Positions 8,049 to 18,250 of a stretch of 64,000 bases of DNA are shown here, piece after piece. Position numbers and translations under genes: made by a program. The notes beneath the pieces are model-generated. The model saw nothing but the letters and a program-made list of their open reading frames with translations, did not search any database and was not told where the DNA came from. The number at the start of each line of letters is the position of its first letter. The first letter of the stretch is position 1. The stretch comes from Marinobacter sp. (lineage in GTDB: Bacteria > Pseudomonadota > Gammaproteobacteria > Pseudomonadales > Oleiphilaceae): positions 118,692 to 182,691 of the forward strand of contig JAKDUK010000001.1 in NCBI GenBank assembly GCA_030457765.1, written 5' to 3'.

Positions 8049-9386
8049 TTACTGGCCGCCACCATTGTCGATAACTGGCGCGGGCTGCCAGCGGTAATAA
8101 AGAACCTGATAAAGCGATTCGAATGCCTGTTCTGCTTCTTGCTCATCTACGGGAGAGGGTTGGTAAGAAAACGCAGGCTGTTTAGAGGAACCAGCGCCTG
8201 GCTCTTCCTCTCTGCCCTCTGAGGTGGTTTTTGGCTCGTTCGAAGCAGCCTGCTCTTGGGCAGGTTTCGCGTCTGCGGAGGCCACCGGCGTTTTTGCAGA
8301 ACCCGGCTGTGCTTCTTGAGGCTCTCCTTCAATAGGCACGAAACGAGAATCCAGTGCAATATACTGCTTGAGCTGATCCAGTTCGCCCGAAAATGCCACT
8401 CTAAGCGTTAGCTGATCACCCTTAACCCGCGAAGCCCCAACGTTGACCACAGGCGTTAGCCCCTCAAGAATCTGGCTGGCTTTGCCATAGCCCGAAACCG
8501 TGGTGACACCACGCAACACAATGTCAATTTGCGGCAGGTCACCAACCTCACCTGCCGCAACGGCATAACGATCTGCGTATAGTTCTGCCCAACGGTTCAC
8601 CAAGGCTTCTGCCAGCGCCTCCCGCGTGTCGGCGCTCACTGATTCTTCACTACTATTGAGATTTGCACCCTCAAATACCCAGCCCGCGCGCCATTTGCCG
8701 CCTGAACGACTCACACGAACCAGAGCCAGAACATCGTGTTTCATGCCGTCAGAGGCTTTGCGAACACGCCCCGTGAATTGCCCCCAGATATCCGACAGTA
8801 ACTCCCTGTTACTACTGAAATCTGTTGATGGCAGAGTAATCGGAAGTCCTCGCTCCATGGCTGCGCGGGCAAAGGCCGACGACCAGTTATTATCGGCCCC
8901 GCCATTAATCTGGCCTTCACCATCACCTGTAACCAGCTTACGAACGCCACGATCTTCTACCGCCACCCAAGCCAGGGTAAGAGGGCGATTAGCCCCCCAA
9001 ACCGGCGCCTCTACCGAGGCCAGAGCCCGATTCACGCCCACCGCGCCGAACGCCATGCTCAGCCGGCTTTCGCCGTTATCACCCCGAAGCACCTGGTAAG
9101 ACAGCAATAATGACTCTGCGTCTGCGAGCAAGGCTTGCACACCATCCAGTGCAAGCACCTCGCGAGTACCAGAAATCCGCACAAATACTCTCGCCAGACC
9201 ATCCGCATAACCCTTTGCAAGACCACTCGGCCCGGAGCCAGAGACCGGAACATCAACAGAATAAAGACCAGATACCGTTACAGCAGCCGCTGGAGCGGGC
9301 ACCATAGCCAGCATGATCGAAAAAAAAGCAGCAAGCCATAAGGCCGGCAGCGGCTTAAAAACCGGGTTCTGGTTTGATACTGGCAT
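8049..9386 (-). CDS. DUF2066 domain protein, exported
   Basis: Start chosen at ATG 9386 (AGGG 6-7 nt upstream), which begins a clear signal peptide: a short polar end, a hydrophobic stretch ALWLAAFFSIMLAMVPAPAAA, and likely cleavage near residue 35. The upstream extension in the same frame is not protein-like. The mature part, about 410 residues, matches DUF2066 with GYADGLARVFVRISG and WVAVEDRG; the C-terminus carries a long acidic/Gln-Ala-rich linker (roughly residues 345-400). Function unknown. The divergent neighbour is purM. Confidence 0.82.
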   Translation of the reverse strand: MPVSNQNPVFKPLPALWLAAFFSIMLAMVPAPAAAVTVSGLYSVDVPVSGSGPSGLAKGYADGLARVFVRISGTREVLALDGVQALLADAESLLLSYQVLRGDNGESRLSMAFGAVGVNRALASVEAPVWGANRPLTLAWVAVEDRGVRKLVTGDGEGQINGGADNNWSSAFARAAMERGLPITLPSTDFSSNRELLSDIWGQFTGRVRKASDGMKHDVLALVRVSRSGGKWRAGWVFEGANLNSSEESVSADTREALAEALVNRWAELYADRYAVAAGEVGDLPQIDIVLRGVTTVSGYGKASQILEGLTPVVNVGASRVKGDQLTLRVAFSGELDQLKQYIALDSRFVPIEGEPQEAQPGSAKTPVASADAKPAQEQAASNEPKTTSEGREEEPGAGSSKQPAFSYQPSPVDEQEAEQAFESLYQVLYYRWQPAPVIDNGGGQ

Positions 9387-9530
9387 GAAAGACCCTGCAG
9401 TTCGCATGAATGGCGCATAGGATACACCATGCCCTGAAGCCTGAGTAGCCAACCGGGGTTTCCGAAATGCAATCTTGCCAGGCCAACGGCACCCAAACAC
9501 ACGAAACAGAGCCGCTCGCGGCAATTGCAC

Positions 9531-9559
9531 TTGGAGCCCTACACCGCACCTGTTAAAAT
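9531..9559 (+). promoter_or_regulatory. Sigma-70-type promoter for purMN
   Basis: TTGGAG (9531-9536), a 17-nt spacer, then TAAAAT (9554-9559), ending 38 nt before the purM ATG. A good match with ideal spacing. I see no enterobacterial-type PurR box. Confidence 0.55.
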
Positions 9560-9597
9560 CCGCCGCCTGACCCACTGGCCAAACGGTTAAGCACACC

Positions 9598-10662
9598 ATG
9601 AGCGAACAGAAACCTTCCCTGACCTACCGCGATGCGGGCGTTGATATTGACGCCGGCAATGAACTTGTTAGCCGCATCAAGGAAACCGCCGCACGTACCC
9701 GGCGTCCTGAGGTTTTGGGAGGGCTTGGCGGGTTTGGTGCCATGGTCGCGATTCCCGCCGGATACAAAGAGCCGGTTATTGTATCTGGCACGGATGGCGT
9801 AGGCACCAAGCTAAGACTGGCAATGCAGCTCCAGAAGCACGACACCATTGGTATTGATCTGGTCGCCATGTGTGTTAATGACCTGATTGTGGGCGGCGCC
9901 GAACCTTTGTTCTTCCTCGATTATTACGCCACTGGCAAGCTCAACGTAGATATCGCTGCAAACGTGGTTGCTGGTATCGGCCAGGGCTGCGAACAGGCCG
10001 GTTGTGCGCTGGTGGGTGGTGAAACTGCCGAAATGCCAGGCATGTATGAGGGCGACGATTACGATCTGGCCGGTTTTTGCGTGGGCGTGGCCGAACGCAG
10101 CGAAATCATTGATGGCAGCAACGTGCGGGCCGGCGATGCAATACTCGCACTGGCCTCCTCAGGTCCCCATTCCAATGGCTACTCGCTGATTCGGAAAATT
10201 CTTGATGTCAGCAAAGCCGACATTAACCAGCCGGTCGGTGACACCAATTTGGCAGACGCTTTGATGGCGCCTACCCGAATTTACGTTAAAAACCTGCTAC
10301 AACTGATCCGCCAGGTGGATGTAACTGCTTTGTCTCACATTACTGGCGGCGGTTTACCAGAAAATATTCCCAGGGTTCTACCGAAGGGCATGATTGCTGC
10401 CATCGACACCACAAGCTGGGAACTACCACCCGTGTTTCAGTGGCTAAAGGATGCCGGCGGCGTGGCGGGCGAAGAAATGTATCGCACATTTAACTGTGGT
10501 ATTGGCATGATTGTTTGCGTGCCAGAAAGCCAAACAGAGCTGGCACTGGACGCTCTGAAGGTTCTGGGCGAGGAGGCTTGGCAACTGGGTGTAATAGAAC
10601 GCGCAGAAGACACTGAAAAAGAAGCAGTAGTGCGCTACGCACCGGGGCTATTGTCAGAATGA
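9598..10662 (+). CDS. purM: Phosphoribosylformylglycinamidine cyclo-ligase (AIR synthetase)
   Basis: Catalyses ATP-dependent ring closure of FGAM to AIR, the fifth step of purine synthesis. 354 residues, full length. Typical motifs: [16 protein letters not shown] at the N-terminus, [44 protein letters not shown], and [17 protein letters not shown]. Its stop overlaps the purN start as ATGA, so translation of the two is coupled. Confidence 0.97.
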   Translation: MSEQKPSLTYRDAGVDIDAGNELVSRIKETAARTRRPEVLGGLGGFGAMVAIPAGYKEPVIVSGTDGVGTKLRLAMQLQKHDTIGIDLVAMCVNDLIVGGAEPLFFLDYYATGKLNVDIAANVVAGIGQGCEQAGCALVGGETAEMPGMYEGDDYDLAGFCVGVAERSEIIDGSNVRAGDAILALASSGPHSNGYSLIRKILDVSKADINQPVGDTNLADALMAPTRIYVKNLLQLIRQVDVTALSHITGGGLPENIPRVLPKGMIAAIDTTSWELPPVFQWLKDAGGVAGEEMYRTFNCGIGMIVCVPESQTELALDALKVLGEEAWQLGVIERAEDTEKEAVVRYAPGLLSE

Positions 10663-11321
10663 AGGCAGACCAACCAACCCTACCAAAAATTCTTGTATTG
10701 GCTTCCGGCAGCGGAACCAACTTCCAGGCTTTGATGGACGCCAGCCGGGAGCGGGATTTTCCAGGCCAGATTATTGCTTTGGGCTGCAATCAGCCCAAAG
10801 CCTTCGTACTCGAGCGAGCGGCGCAGGAGAACGTTGAAACCTTTACGGTTAACCATAAAGAATTCGGTTCGCGAGCAGAGTTCGATGCCTCACTCATGGC
10901 TCATATTCTGCGCCACAACCCTGACCTCATTGTGCTTGCGGGCTTCATGCGGGTTCTGACACCAGATTTTGCGCGCGCTTTCCGGGGCAAGCTGCTAAAT
11001 ATTCATCCTTCACTACTGCCAAAATACACTGGTTTAAACACTCACCAACGAGCTCTGGATGCCGGCGATCGCACCCACGGCGTCTCCATTCACTTCGTAA
11101 CCGAAGAGCTCGATGGCGGCCCGGTGATCGCTCAGGCCGAGGTGGCTATAGCGCCGGAAGACTCTAACGAAACCCTGGCAGACAAGGTGCAAAAGAAAGA
11201 ACATCTGCTATACCCGATTGTCGTGCGCTGGTTTTGCGAAGGCCGAATTCAACTGGGGCTGGATCAGGTGCTGTTCGATGGCCAGGCGCTGGAAAACCCC
11301 ATGCGCTTGCCAGACAACTAA
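10659..11321 (+). CDS. purN: Phosphoribosylglycinamide formyltransferase (folate-dependent)
   Basis: Transfers a formyl group from 10-formyl-THF to GAR, the third step of purine synthesis. 220 residues. Visible are the substrate loop [14 protein letters not shown], the catalytic Asn-His in [20 protein letters not shown] and the [13 protein letters not shown] segment that carries the catalytic Asp region. Start is the ATG inside the purM stop (4-bp overlap). Confidence 0.97.
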   Translation: MKADQPTLPKILVLASGSGTNFQALMDASRERDFPGQIIALGCNQPKAFVLERAAQENVETFTVNHKEFGSRAEFDASLMAHILRHNPDLIVLAGFMRVLTPDFARAFRGKLLNIHPSLLPKYTGLNTHQRALDAGDRTHGVSIHFVTEELDGGPVIAQAEVAIAPEDSNETLADKVQKKEHLLYPIVVRWFCEGRIQLGLDQVLFDGQALENPMRLPDN

Positions 11322-11405
11322 GGCGCACCTTAACAGACTGTCACCCAGCACTGCCCGCCGACCCGCTAAACTTTCAACAAACCTGAAAGATTTGAGGTCA
11401 ACGAA

Positions 11406-12161
11406 ATGCCACTAGCCCAACTGATTACGCCAACTCCAAAGAAAGGCCTGATCACCATAGCCAGCCTTCTGTGCCTGCTGGCACTGCTACTTGGCAGTGC
11501 CGCGCAGGCAGCGGAACCGGTTCCGGATCTATTCCCCTTTGAAGTCAGCTATGGCGCCTCTATGGAAAAGGGCATATCCCTTAATGGCAGTGCCAAGCGC
11601 ATTCTTACTTCCCAAGGCAACAATGTGTGGCTGTACCGCACTGAGGTGAAATCGTTTATAGCCGACCTAGACGAGTCTCTGGTTCTTAAATGGGAAGATG
11701 GTCAGGTGGTTCCACTCAGGTATCGGTATCGGTTGTCGGGCTTTCTCATCAAAGATAGAAAACAGTCCATTGATTTTGACTGGAAGGCCAACGTAGCCAC
11801 AGGAAAGTACAAAGGAAAGCCATTCGAAGTAAAGCTGGAAGAAGGTGTTCTCGATCCGCTCGGCTTTCAGGTGCAGTTGCATCAGGACATATTGAACGGC
11901 AAGCGGGATATGGAATATCAGGTGCTGGACAAGGGCAGTATTGATAGTGACCGCTTTGCCGTTGTAAACGACGACACCGGCAGCACCGATGGCAAACAGT
12001 CTTCTGTGCTCAAAGCCAAAAAGGTTCGTGAAAACTCCGAGCGACAAACCTTGATGTGGTTTGATCCAGACAACAAATATGTACTGGTACGCCTACTGCA
12101 GGTTGAGCCAGACGGCAGCAAATACGAGCTAAAGCTCAAGAGTATCGATCTGGGAGGTTAA
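11406..12161 (+). CDS. DUF3108 domain protein, exported
   Basis: 251 residues with a signal peptide (hydrophobic core ITIASLLCLLALLLGSA, cleavage about residue 36 after AQA). The mature domain is beta-rich and matches DUF3108: FEVSYGASMEKG near the start and RQTLMWFDPDNKYVLVRL near the end. The family is often predicted to form an outer-membrane- or periplasm-associated barrel; no function is known. It follows purN by 84 nt, possibly in the same transcript, and its TAA overlaps the stop of the convergent avtA-like gene inside a palindrome. Confidence 0.8.
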   Translation: MPLAQLITPTPKKGLITIASLLCLLALLLGSAAQAAEPVPDLFPFEVSYGASMEKGISLNGSAKRILTSQGNNVWLYRTEVKSFIADLDESLVLKWEDGQVVPLRYRYRLSGFLIKDRKQSIDFDWKANVATGKYKGKPFEVKLEEGVLDPLGFQVQLHQDILNGKRDMEYQVLDKGSIDSDRFAVVNDDTGSTDGKQSSVLKAKKVRENSERQTLMWFDPDNKYVLVRLLQVEPDGSKYELKLKSIDLGG

Positions 12162-12168
12162 ACCTCCC
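12152..12168. repeat. Palindrome containing both stop codons of two convergent genes
   Basis: GGGAGGTT-A-AACCTCCC is a perfect 8-bp inverted repeat with a single central base. The TAA of the DUF3108 gene (12159-12161) and the TAA of the avtA-like gene (12160-12158 on the minus strand) both lie in its centre. As RNA it could form a GGGAGG/CCTCCC stem with a 5-nt loop on either strand, but no T-tract follows on either side. Confidence 0.7.
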
Positions 12169-13435
12169 GGTCGGCCTCGGCCCATACTGCCTTAACTTCA
12201 TCTGCAATAATGCGCAACCCCTGCGCCACTCGCTCGTCGTCTTGCGAATAGGTCACGCGCAGGCACTCGTGGCGGTGCTGCCAATCTTCATCCGGCAACC
12301 CCGGGAAGAAATAATGGCCGGACACCACCAGTACGCCACGGGCTTTTAATCGCTGATAAAGCTCCAAACTGGTAATAGGCAAATCCGGAAACCATAGCCA
12401 CAAGAACATCGCACCCTCTGGCTTATGTACGTACCAGCGGCAGCTATCCTCACCCATGGCTTCGCGGAACGCTGTTACCGCACGCTGCATTTTGCGCTTA
12501 TAAAAAGGGCAGACAACATCTCGGCTTAAAGACAGAATTTCCCCAGATCGAACCAGCGGCTCGGCGAGCATGGCGCCAAAGCTTCCTGTGGCCAGGTTCA
12601 TAATGGCGTTGACTCCAGACAGTGCCTTTATCACCGGTTCTGCTGCAATCACAATGCCCGTGCGAGCGGCTGGCAGGCCAAGCTTGGACAAGCTAAGGCA
12701 CAGAATAATCTGTTCGTTCCAGGTGGGCTTTGCATCCACAAATAATAAGCTTGGGAAAGGTGTGCCGTAGGCTCCATCTACAATCAGTGGCACATCATGC
12801 TGGCGAGCCAGCTCTTCCAACCGGGCCATTTCTTCATCGGTAACCACATTGCCCGTGGGGTTGGTTGGTCGGGATACGCAGATGGCACCGGTTTCGCCAG
12901 TTACTTCTACTGCGTCAAAATCCACGCGGTATTTAAATTCGTGGGCATCGGTAAACGAAATGTCTGGCTGAACCGCGTGAAACAGGTCAGGCTCGATGCC
13001 AGCATCGGCGTAGCCAATGTATTCCGGGGCCAGGGGCAGCAATATGTGTTTACGCTGGCCTTCGCCGTAATCACCGCCAAACATATTGAACAGCATGAAG
13101 AATGCGGCCTGACTGCCGTTGGTAAGGGCTATGTTTTCGGGTTTCAGCTCCCAACCATATTCGCGGTTGAGCAAGTCTGCCAGCGACGCAATAAATTGCT
13201 TTTCACCCTGGGGCGGGTCGTAAATACCCACCAACCGGCGAACATCGTCCTCGCTCTGACTCATGTCGCCGAGAATGTCTTGCACCCGCGCCTGAATCTC
13301 CGGAATGTGCCCCGGGTTGCCGCCACCCATCATTATCATGTCGTCGCCAGAGGCCATGGCGTTACCCAGGTCATCCATCAACGAGGTTATGCCGGCATCA
13401 GCGGTAAACTTGCGACCAAACGTGGAGAGTTTCAT
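12158..13435 (-). CDS. avtA: Valine--pyruvate aminotransferase-like PLP enzyme
   Basis: Fold-type I PLP aminotransferase, 425 residues from ATG 13435. The N-terminal MKLSTFGRKFTADAGITSLM and the MGGGNPGHIPEI motif are typical of AvtA (alanine/valine-pyruvate transaminase). The PLP lysine is in SLSKLGLPAARTG near residue 248, and NPTGNV is the substrate-side loop. An ATG 6 codons upstream is possible; neither has a strong ribosome-binding site. It most likely supplies valine or alanine; substrate choice is inferred from the family. Confidence 0.85.
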   Translation of the reverse strand: MKLSTFGRKFTADAGITSLMDDLGNAMASGDDMIMMGGGNPGHIPEIQARVQDILGDMSQSEDDVRRLVGIYDPPQGEKQFIASLADLLNREYGWELKPENIALTNGSQAAFFMLFNMFGGDYGEGQRKHILLPLAPEYIGYADAGIEPDLFHAVQPDISFTDAHEFKYRVDFDAVEVTGETGAICVSRPTNPTGNVVTDEEMARLEELARQHDVPLIVDGAYGTPFPSLLFVDAKPTWNEQIILCLSLSKLGLPAARTGIVIAAEPVIKALSGVNAIMNLATGSFGAMLAEPLVRSGEILSLSRDVVCPFYKRKMQRAVTAFREAMGEDSCRWYVHKPEGAMFLWLWFPDLPITSLELYQRLKARGVLVVSGHYFFPGLPDEDWQHRHECLRVTYSQDDERVAQGLRIIADEVKAVWAEADREV

Positions 13436-13513
13436 GGGGTTACATCCATCCAATCAGTACTGAATATTTAACGGGGTTTTCAAAAGCGCGTGGCGAATCC
13501 AACCAAGGAACAG

Positions 13514-14113
13514 TTAATCCGCCAACGAGATACCAAGGTTGCTTACACCCTCATTTCTGGCATCTTCCCGAAGCTCTGAGATGAACTCTTCTATTGGCGT
13601 TCGCTGGCGCTTCAATGCTAGCACCAAGTTGCGTTGAAAGGCTTTGTCTTCTTTCATCAACGGATGAGAATCCAGCAAACGAACCAGTTCATCTTCTTCT
13701 AGCCCTTCACCTTCAGACAGCTCAATAAAGCTCATTACCGTGCCGGTTGCCAGCTGGGATGCCTCTGTGGCTCGGTGCTTTGCGGGGTTCAGGCGGTTGA
13801 GCAGTGCTTGCTCCAATAGCTGGCAAAAATCGAAGGCTGGGTATACGCCGTAGGCGTCGTAGGCTTCCACATCAGGCGACAGGCCTTCCAGCTTTGCCAG
13901 CAGGGGTGGAATAGTTGTTTCTGCCTCTTCTTCCTGCAGCATGCCCCAGGCCTGCTCCAGCATCTGGTGCATTTTGCCGCCGGTTTTCAGGTCAACCGCT
14001 TCAGCAAACAGCGCATAATTAGGGAATGAGCGCTCGGCAAGAGCCAGCAGGAAGGCGCACTCACGCCAGCCCTGTAGCTGTGAAACCGCTTTAAGAAATT
14101 GGTTGGCGTTCAT
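13514..14113 (-). CDS. yjaG: YjaG family protein (DUF416)
   Basis: 199 residues, soluble and helical, matching the YjaG/DUF416 family: an N-terminal [24 protein letters not shown] and a central block with [19 protein letters not shown]. The family has no established function. Its ATG overlaps the TGA of dcd (4 bp), so it is probably translated after dcd. The C-terminus is acidic. Confidence 0.82.
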   Translation of the reverse strand: MNANQFLKAVSQLQGWRECAFLLALAERSFPNYALFAEAVDLKTGGKMHQMLEQAWGMLQEEEAETTIPPLLAKLEGLSPDVEAYDAYGVYPAFDFCQLLEQALLNRLNPAKHRATEASQLATGTVMSFIELSEGEGLEEDELVRLLDSHPLMKEDKAFQRNLVLALKRQRTPIEEFISELREDARNEGVSNLGISLAD

Positions 14114-14676
14114 GTTCTTGGAAGGGTCACGCCGGTTTGGCCAAAATATTTGCCACCACGATCTTTGTAGCTGGTTTCGCAGATCTCGTCAGATTCAAAG
14201 AAGAGCATTTGGGCGATGCCTTCGTTGGCGTAGATTTTGGCAGGCAGGTTGGTGGTGTTGGAAAACTCCAGGGTAACGTGCCCTTCCCACTCTGGTTCCA
14301 GCGGGGTAACGTTTACGATGATGCCACACCGTGCGTAGGTAGATTTACCCAGGCAAATAGTGAGTACGCTGCGTGGTATGCGGAAGTATTCCACGGTGCG
14401 TGCAAGGGCAAAGGAGTTCGGCGGAATGATACAGACGTCGCCGGTGTAGTCTACAAAGCTGTTTTCGTCGAAGTTTTTGGGGTCGACGGTGGCTGAGTGT
14501 ACGTTGGTGAAGATTTTGAATTCGTTGCTGCAACGTACATCGTAGCCGTAGCTGGATGTGCCGTAGGAGATGACTCTGCCCTTTTCACTCTCACGGACCT
14601 GACCGCTTTCAAACGGTTCAATCATGCCGTGCTGTTCGGACATGCGGCGAATCCACTTATCGGATTTGATGCTCAT
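14110..14676 (-). CDS. dcd: dCTP deaminase
   Basis: Deaminates dCTP to dUTP, the main route to dTTP in gammaproteobacteria. From ATG 14676 the protein is 188 residues, the normal size, and begins [19 protein letters not shown] as in Pseudomonas-type enzymes. SSYGYDVR and the catalytic [16 protein letters not shown] segment are present. A longer frame upstream runs through the inverted-repeat element and is not part of the gene. It overlaps yjaG downstream by 4 bp. Confidence 0.95.
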   Translation of the reverse strand: MSIKSDKWIRRMSEQHGMIEPFESGQVRESEKGRVISYGTSSYGYDVRCSNEFKIFTNVHSATVDPKNFDENSFVDYTGDVCIIPPNSFALARTVEYFRIPRSVLTICLGKSTYARCGIIVNVTPLEPEWEGHVTLEFSNTTNLPAKIYANEGIAQMLFFESDEICETSYKDRGGKYFGQTGVTLPRT

Positions 14677-14800
14677 GGGTGAAGTCTCGTAGCCACTGGG
14701 GAAATTGGGGCGTAGTTTACCTGTTCGCCTGGGTTCTGTCGAAGCTGTTAATTGCCTGCCTGCAACGACATTAGCCGGTGACATTCGGGGCTGCGCCCAC

Positions 14801-14892
14801 AGGTTCAACCGTCCAAAAACCGCTACGAGCACCTCCATGTGCGCTTGTCTTCGGCCGTCCTTGGCCTTCGACATTTTTGGACGGTTGAACCT
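14801..14892. repeat. Inverted-repeat element with perfect 19-bp arms
   Basis: AGGTTCAACCGTCCAAAAA (14801-14819) is repeated as its exact reverse complement at 14874-14892, with a 54-nt spacer. The spacer itself contains GGCC-N6-GGCC flanked by TGTC/GACA, so a bulged inner stem is possible. It sits alone in the 267-bp dcd/apbC intergenic region (14677-14943), which holds no convincing gene although open frames run across it on both strands. It resembles a small dispersed repeat or MITE-like element; no flanking target duplication is obvious. Confidence 0.65.
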
Positions 14893-14943
14893 ATGGCCGC
14901 GAACGAACTTAGGTGCAATCCGCTGCGGGAACCCCGTGAATAC

Positions 14944-16044
14944 CTAGTGGGACTTTACAGACATGCTTGAGATAGAACCGCTGAGGTTGCGTTCCCGCGT
15001 TGAAAGCTCCGCTCCAACCCTGCGGGCGATGTCGCCGTAACGGCGGGCAACTTCGGAATCGGGCTCGGCCACCACCGTGGGTTGGCCACCGTCGGTCTGT
15101 TCGCGAATGGTCATGTGTAGCGGCAATTGGCCCAACAGGGTTGTCTCGTATTCGTCGGCAATGCGCCCGCCACCGCCTTCGCCGAACAGGTGCTCTTCGT
15201 GGCCGCAGTTGCTGCAGATGTGTACGCTCATGTTTTCCACAACGCCGAGCACGGGGATGTCGACTTTGCGGAACATTTCTATGCCGCGTTTACCGTCAAG
15301 CAAGGCAATATCCTGGGGGGTGGTAACAATCACTGCACCTGTTACCGGTACTTTCTGGGCCAGGGTCAGCTGGATATCGCCGGTACCTGGTGGCATGTCG
15401 ATCACGAGGTAATCGAGTTCGTTCCAGAGGGTTTGCTGCAGGAGTTGCATTACCGCGCCACTTACCATGGGGCCGCGCCATACCATGGGGGTTTTGTCGG
15501 TGGTTACGAAGGCCATGGACATGGTTTGCAGGCCGTGGGCTTCCATGGGTAGAAAGTATTTTTCTTCCCGCGTGCCTGGGCGTTTGCCATCGGGCACTCC
15601 AAGCATCATGCCGATGCTGGGGCCGTAGATGTCGGCATCCAGAACGCCTACGCGGGCGCCTTCAGCCTGTAGCGCCAGGGCCAGGTTAACGGCGGTGGTA
15701 GATTTGCCAACCCCGCCTTTGCCGGAGGCCACGGCAATAATGTTTTTAACACCGGGAACAGACGGCAAGTCTTTCTGTACTTTGTAAGAATGGATTTTCT
15801 GGGCTACATGAACATCGGCTGCTTCAACTCCGGCAACGTTTTCCAGTGCGTTGGCAACCAGTTGCTTCAGGCCTCCGGCAATACCTTTTGAGGGGTATGG
15901 CAGTTCAACCATCAGGGTGACTTTGCCAGCCTTGTCGGCGACCAGAGACTTCACGGCGCCCAGGTCGTAAAGATCTTTTCCGAGGTACGGGTCTCGGTAT
16001 TCACGAACCGCTGCCTGCAGGGCCTGCTCTGAAATCTGTGTCAT
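14944..16044 (-). CDS. apbC: Iron-sulfur cluster carrier protein ApbC (Mrp/NBP35 family)
   Basis: P-loop NTPase that carries and delivers Fe-S clusters. The start at ATG 16044 has GGAGA just upstream, giving 366 residues; a longer frame adds only unconserved sequence. Domain order: an N-terminal MIP18/DUF59 domain (residues about 5-85), then the MRP ATPase with Walker A GKGGVGKST, DADIYGPS, and the cluster-binding CSNCG pair near the C-terminus. It is divergent from metG, a common arrangement in proteobacteria. Confidence 0.93.
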   Translation of the reverse strand: MTQISEQALQAAVREYRDPYLGKDLYDLGAVKSLVADKAGKVTLMVELPYPSKGIAGGLKQLVANALENVAGVEAADVHVAQKIHSYKVQKDLPSVPGVKNIIAVASGKGGVGKSTTAVNLALALQAEGARVGVLDADIYGPSIGMMLGVPDGKRPGTREEKYFLPMEAHGLQTMSMAFVTTDKTPMVWRGPMVSGAVMQLLQQTLWNELDYLVIDMPPGTGDIQLTLAQKVPVTGAVIVTTPQDIALLDGKRGIEMFRKVDIPVLGVVENMSVHICSNCGHEEHLFGEGGGGRIADEYETTLLGQLPLHMTIREQTDGGQPTVVAEPDSEVARRYGDIARRVGAELSTRERNLSGSISSMSVKSH

Positions 16045-16064
16045 CTCGCTCTCCGGACTTGGCT

Positions 16065-16084
16065 CATGCTGGCTTTTCAGCATG
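16065..16084. repeat. Short inverted repeat in the apbC/metG divergent region
   Basis: CATGCTG-gctttt-CAGCATG: 7-bp perfect arms with a 6-nt loop, about 100 nt upstream of metG and 20 nt upstream of apbC. It falls in the apbC leader and could be an operator or an RNA hairpin. No further support. Confidence 0.3.
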
Positions 16085-16182
16085 AAAACAGGTGTTTCGG
16101 GTGAAAATTTTCTGTTCAAAAGGTATCATCTGGGGCCGTTTCTGACCATACAACCCTCATCCATGAAAGGTTCGGACACACC

Positions 16183-18225
16183 ATGACGCAAGCGAGTTCA
16201 AAGCAACAGCGCGATATTCTGGTTACCAGCGCCCTGCCCTACGCCAATGGCCCCATCCATCTGGGCCATCTGCTGGAGTACATTCAAACAGATATCTGGG
16301 TGCGCTATCAGAATATGCGCGGCCACAATTGCTACTACGTTTGCGCCGACGATGCTCATGGCACGGCCATTATGCTCCGTGCTGAACGCGAAGGCATTAC
16401 CTCTGAACGGTTGATTGATCGTATTCGTCAAGAACACCAGGAGGATTTCAGCGGGTTTAACATTCGCTTTGATAACTATTACACCACTCACTCGGAAGAG
16501 AACCGCTATTTTTCCGAGTATATCTACCGACAGTTGCAGAATAACGACCACATTGCGACTCGCAAGATCACTCAGTCTTTTGATCCCGAGAAGAACATGT
16601 TTCTCGCAGATCGGTTTGTTAAGGGCACCTGCCCAAAATGCAAAACCGACGATCAGTATGGTGATAACTGTGAAGCCTGTGGGGCCACTTACACGCCTAC
16701 AGAGTTGATCAACCCACGCTCTGCAGTGTCCGGCGCTACGCCTATCGAGAAGGAGTCTGAACACTACTTCTTTAAATTGCCCGAGTTTACGGATTTCTTA
16801 ACCAAGTGGACTCGCAGTGGCGCCTTGCAACCCCAGGTAGCCAATAAGCTGGCCGAATGGTTGGATGCCGGCCTGCAAGAATGGGACATCAGCCGCGATG
16901 CGCCCTACTTTGGCTTTGAAATCCCCGATGCGCCTGGCAAGTTTTTCTACGTTTGGCTAGATGCACCTATTGGTTACCTCGCAAGCTTCAAAAACCTTTG
17001 TAACCGTGAAGACATTGATTTTGAGCATTTCTGGAAGGTTGATTCCCCCGCCGAGGTTTATCATTTTATCGGTAAGGACATTATTAATTTTCACGCTCTG
17101 TTCTGGCCGGCAATGCTGCACGACGCGGGCTTCCGAACGCCTACAGCCGTTTGGGCTCACGGCTTTGTAACGGTGAACGGCAAAAAGATGTCTAAATCTC
17201 GGGGCACGTTCATTATGGCCCGCACGTACCTGGATCACCTGAATCCGGAATATCTGCGTTATTACTTCGCCTCTAAACTGACCAGTGGCGTAGACGACAT
17301 GGATCTCAACCTGGAAGATTTTGCCGCCAAGGTAAACTCAGACCTGGTGGGCAAAGTGGTCAATATCGCCAGCCGCAGTGCCGGATTTATTACCAAGCGT
17401 TTCGACGGAAAGCTTGGTGAGGTAACTGAGCAAGACAAACTGAAAGAATTCATTGAAGCGGGCAACGAGATTGAACAGTTCTACGAAGCTCGAGAGTTTG
17501 GCCGTGCCATGCGCCGCATTATGGAACTGGCAGACATGGCCAACCAATATGTGAACGATGAGCAGCCCTGGGTTATTGCCAAGCAAGAAGGCCAGGACGA
17601 CAACCTCCAGGCCATTTGCACCAACGCTCTCAACATGTTCCACCTGTTGATCACCTATCTTGCACCAGTGTTGCCAGAAACCGCCAAAGCGGCCGAGGCT
17701 TTCCTGAACGCGAAGCTTGATTGGAACAACCGCAGCGAACGCCTGGAAAACCACAGCATCAACAAATTCAAGCCGTTGATGAGCCGTATAGATATGGCGC
17801 AGATCGAAAAAATGCTGAATGCTTCAAAAGAGGAGGCACCTGCAGCAACGGGTAAACCGGCCGAGCCAGCCAAATCTGACAACAGCGAAGCCATCGCGGA
17901 TGAAATAGAATTTGGTGACTTTGCCAAAGTGGATCTGCGGGTGGTAAAAATCGTGAAAGCCGAGCATGTAGACGGTGCCGATAAGTTGCTTCGCCTGACC
18001 CTTGATGTGGGACAAGGCGAACGCAACGTGTTTGCTGGTATCAAGTCTGCCTACAACCCTGAGGATCTTGAGGGGCGCCTTACAGTAATGGTGGCCAACC
18101 TAAAACCTCGGAAGATGAAATTCGGCCTGTCTGAAGGCATGGTTCTGGCGGCAGGCCCCGGCGGCAAGGATATTTTTCTTCTCTCGCCAGATTCAGGCTC
18201 AGTACCCGGCATGCGGGTGATGTAA
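16183..18225 (+). CDS. metG: Methionyl-tRNA synthetase
   Basis: Charges tRNA-Met and initiator tRNA. 680 residues: class I Rossmann core with the HIGH-type motif HLGH near residue 27, a zinc knuckle CPKC...CEAC (about 149-167), KMSKS at about 334-338, the anticodon-binding domain, an Ala/Pro-Glu-rich linker near 550-575, then a C-terminal tRNA-binding (EMAP/Trbp111-like) domain with [18 protein letters not shown]. Long (dimeric) MetG form, as in E. coli. The ribosome-binding site is weak (AAAGG, about 12 nt upstream). Confidence 0.97.
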   Translation: MTQASSKQQRDILVTSALPYANGPIHLGHLLEYIQTDIWVRYQNMRGHNCYYVCADDAHGTAIMLRAEREGITSERLIDRIRQEHQEDFSGFNIRFDNYYTTHSEENRYFSEYIYRQLQNNDHIATRKITQSFDPEKNMFLADRFVKGTCPKCKTDDQYGDNCEACGATYTPTELINPRSAVSGATPIEKESEHYFFKLPEFTDFLTKWTRSGALQPQVANKLAEWLDAGLQEWDISRDAPYFGFEIPDAPGKFFYVWLDAPIGYLASFKNLCNREDIDFEHFWKVDSPAEVYHFIGKDIINFHALFWPAMLHDAGFRTPTAVWAHGFVTVNGKKMSKSRGTFIMARTYLDHLNPEYLRYYFASKLTSGVDDMDLNLEDFAAKVNSDLVGKVVNIASRSAGFITKRFDGKLGEVTEQDKLKEFIEAGNEIEQFYEAREFGRAMRRIMELADMANQYVNDEQPWVIAKQEGQDDNLQAICTNALNMFHLLITYLAPVLPETAKAAEAFLNAKLDWNNRSERLENHSINKFKPLMSRIDMAQIEKMLNASKEEAPAATGKPAEPAKSDNSEAIADEIEFGDFAKVDLRVVKIVKAEHVDGADKLLRLTLDVGQGERNVFAGIKSAYNPEDLEGRLTVMVANLKPRKMKFGLSEGMVLAAGPGGKDIFLLSPDSGSVPGMRVM

Positions 18226-18250
18226 ACACAGGTCAAGACAGAGCATTCTG

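Noticed and set aside
12797..13471. 224-codon open frame on the plus strand
   Set aside because: Complementary to the avtA-like gene; no family features, and the opposite strand codes for a clear enzyme.
14677..14947. Open frames on both strands through the dcd/apbC gap, including an extended dcd N-terminus
   Set aside because: They run through the inverted repeat and carry no recognisable motif; dcd has a normal start at 14676.
16198..16764. 188-codon open frame on the minus strand
   Set aside because: Antisense to the catalytic core of metG; shadow of conserved codons.
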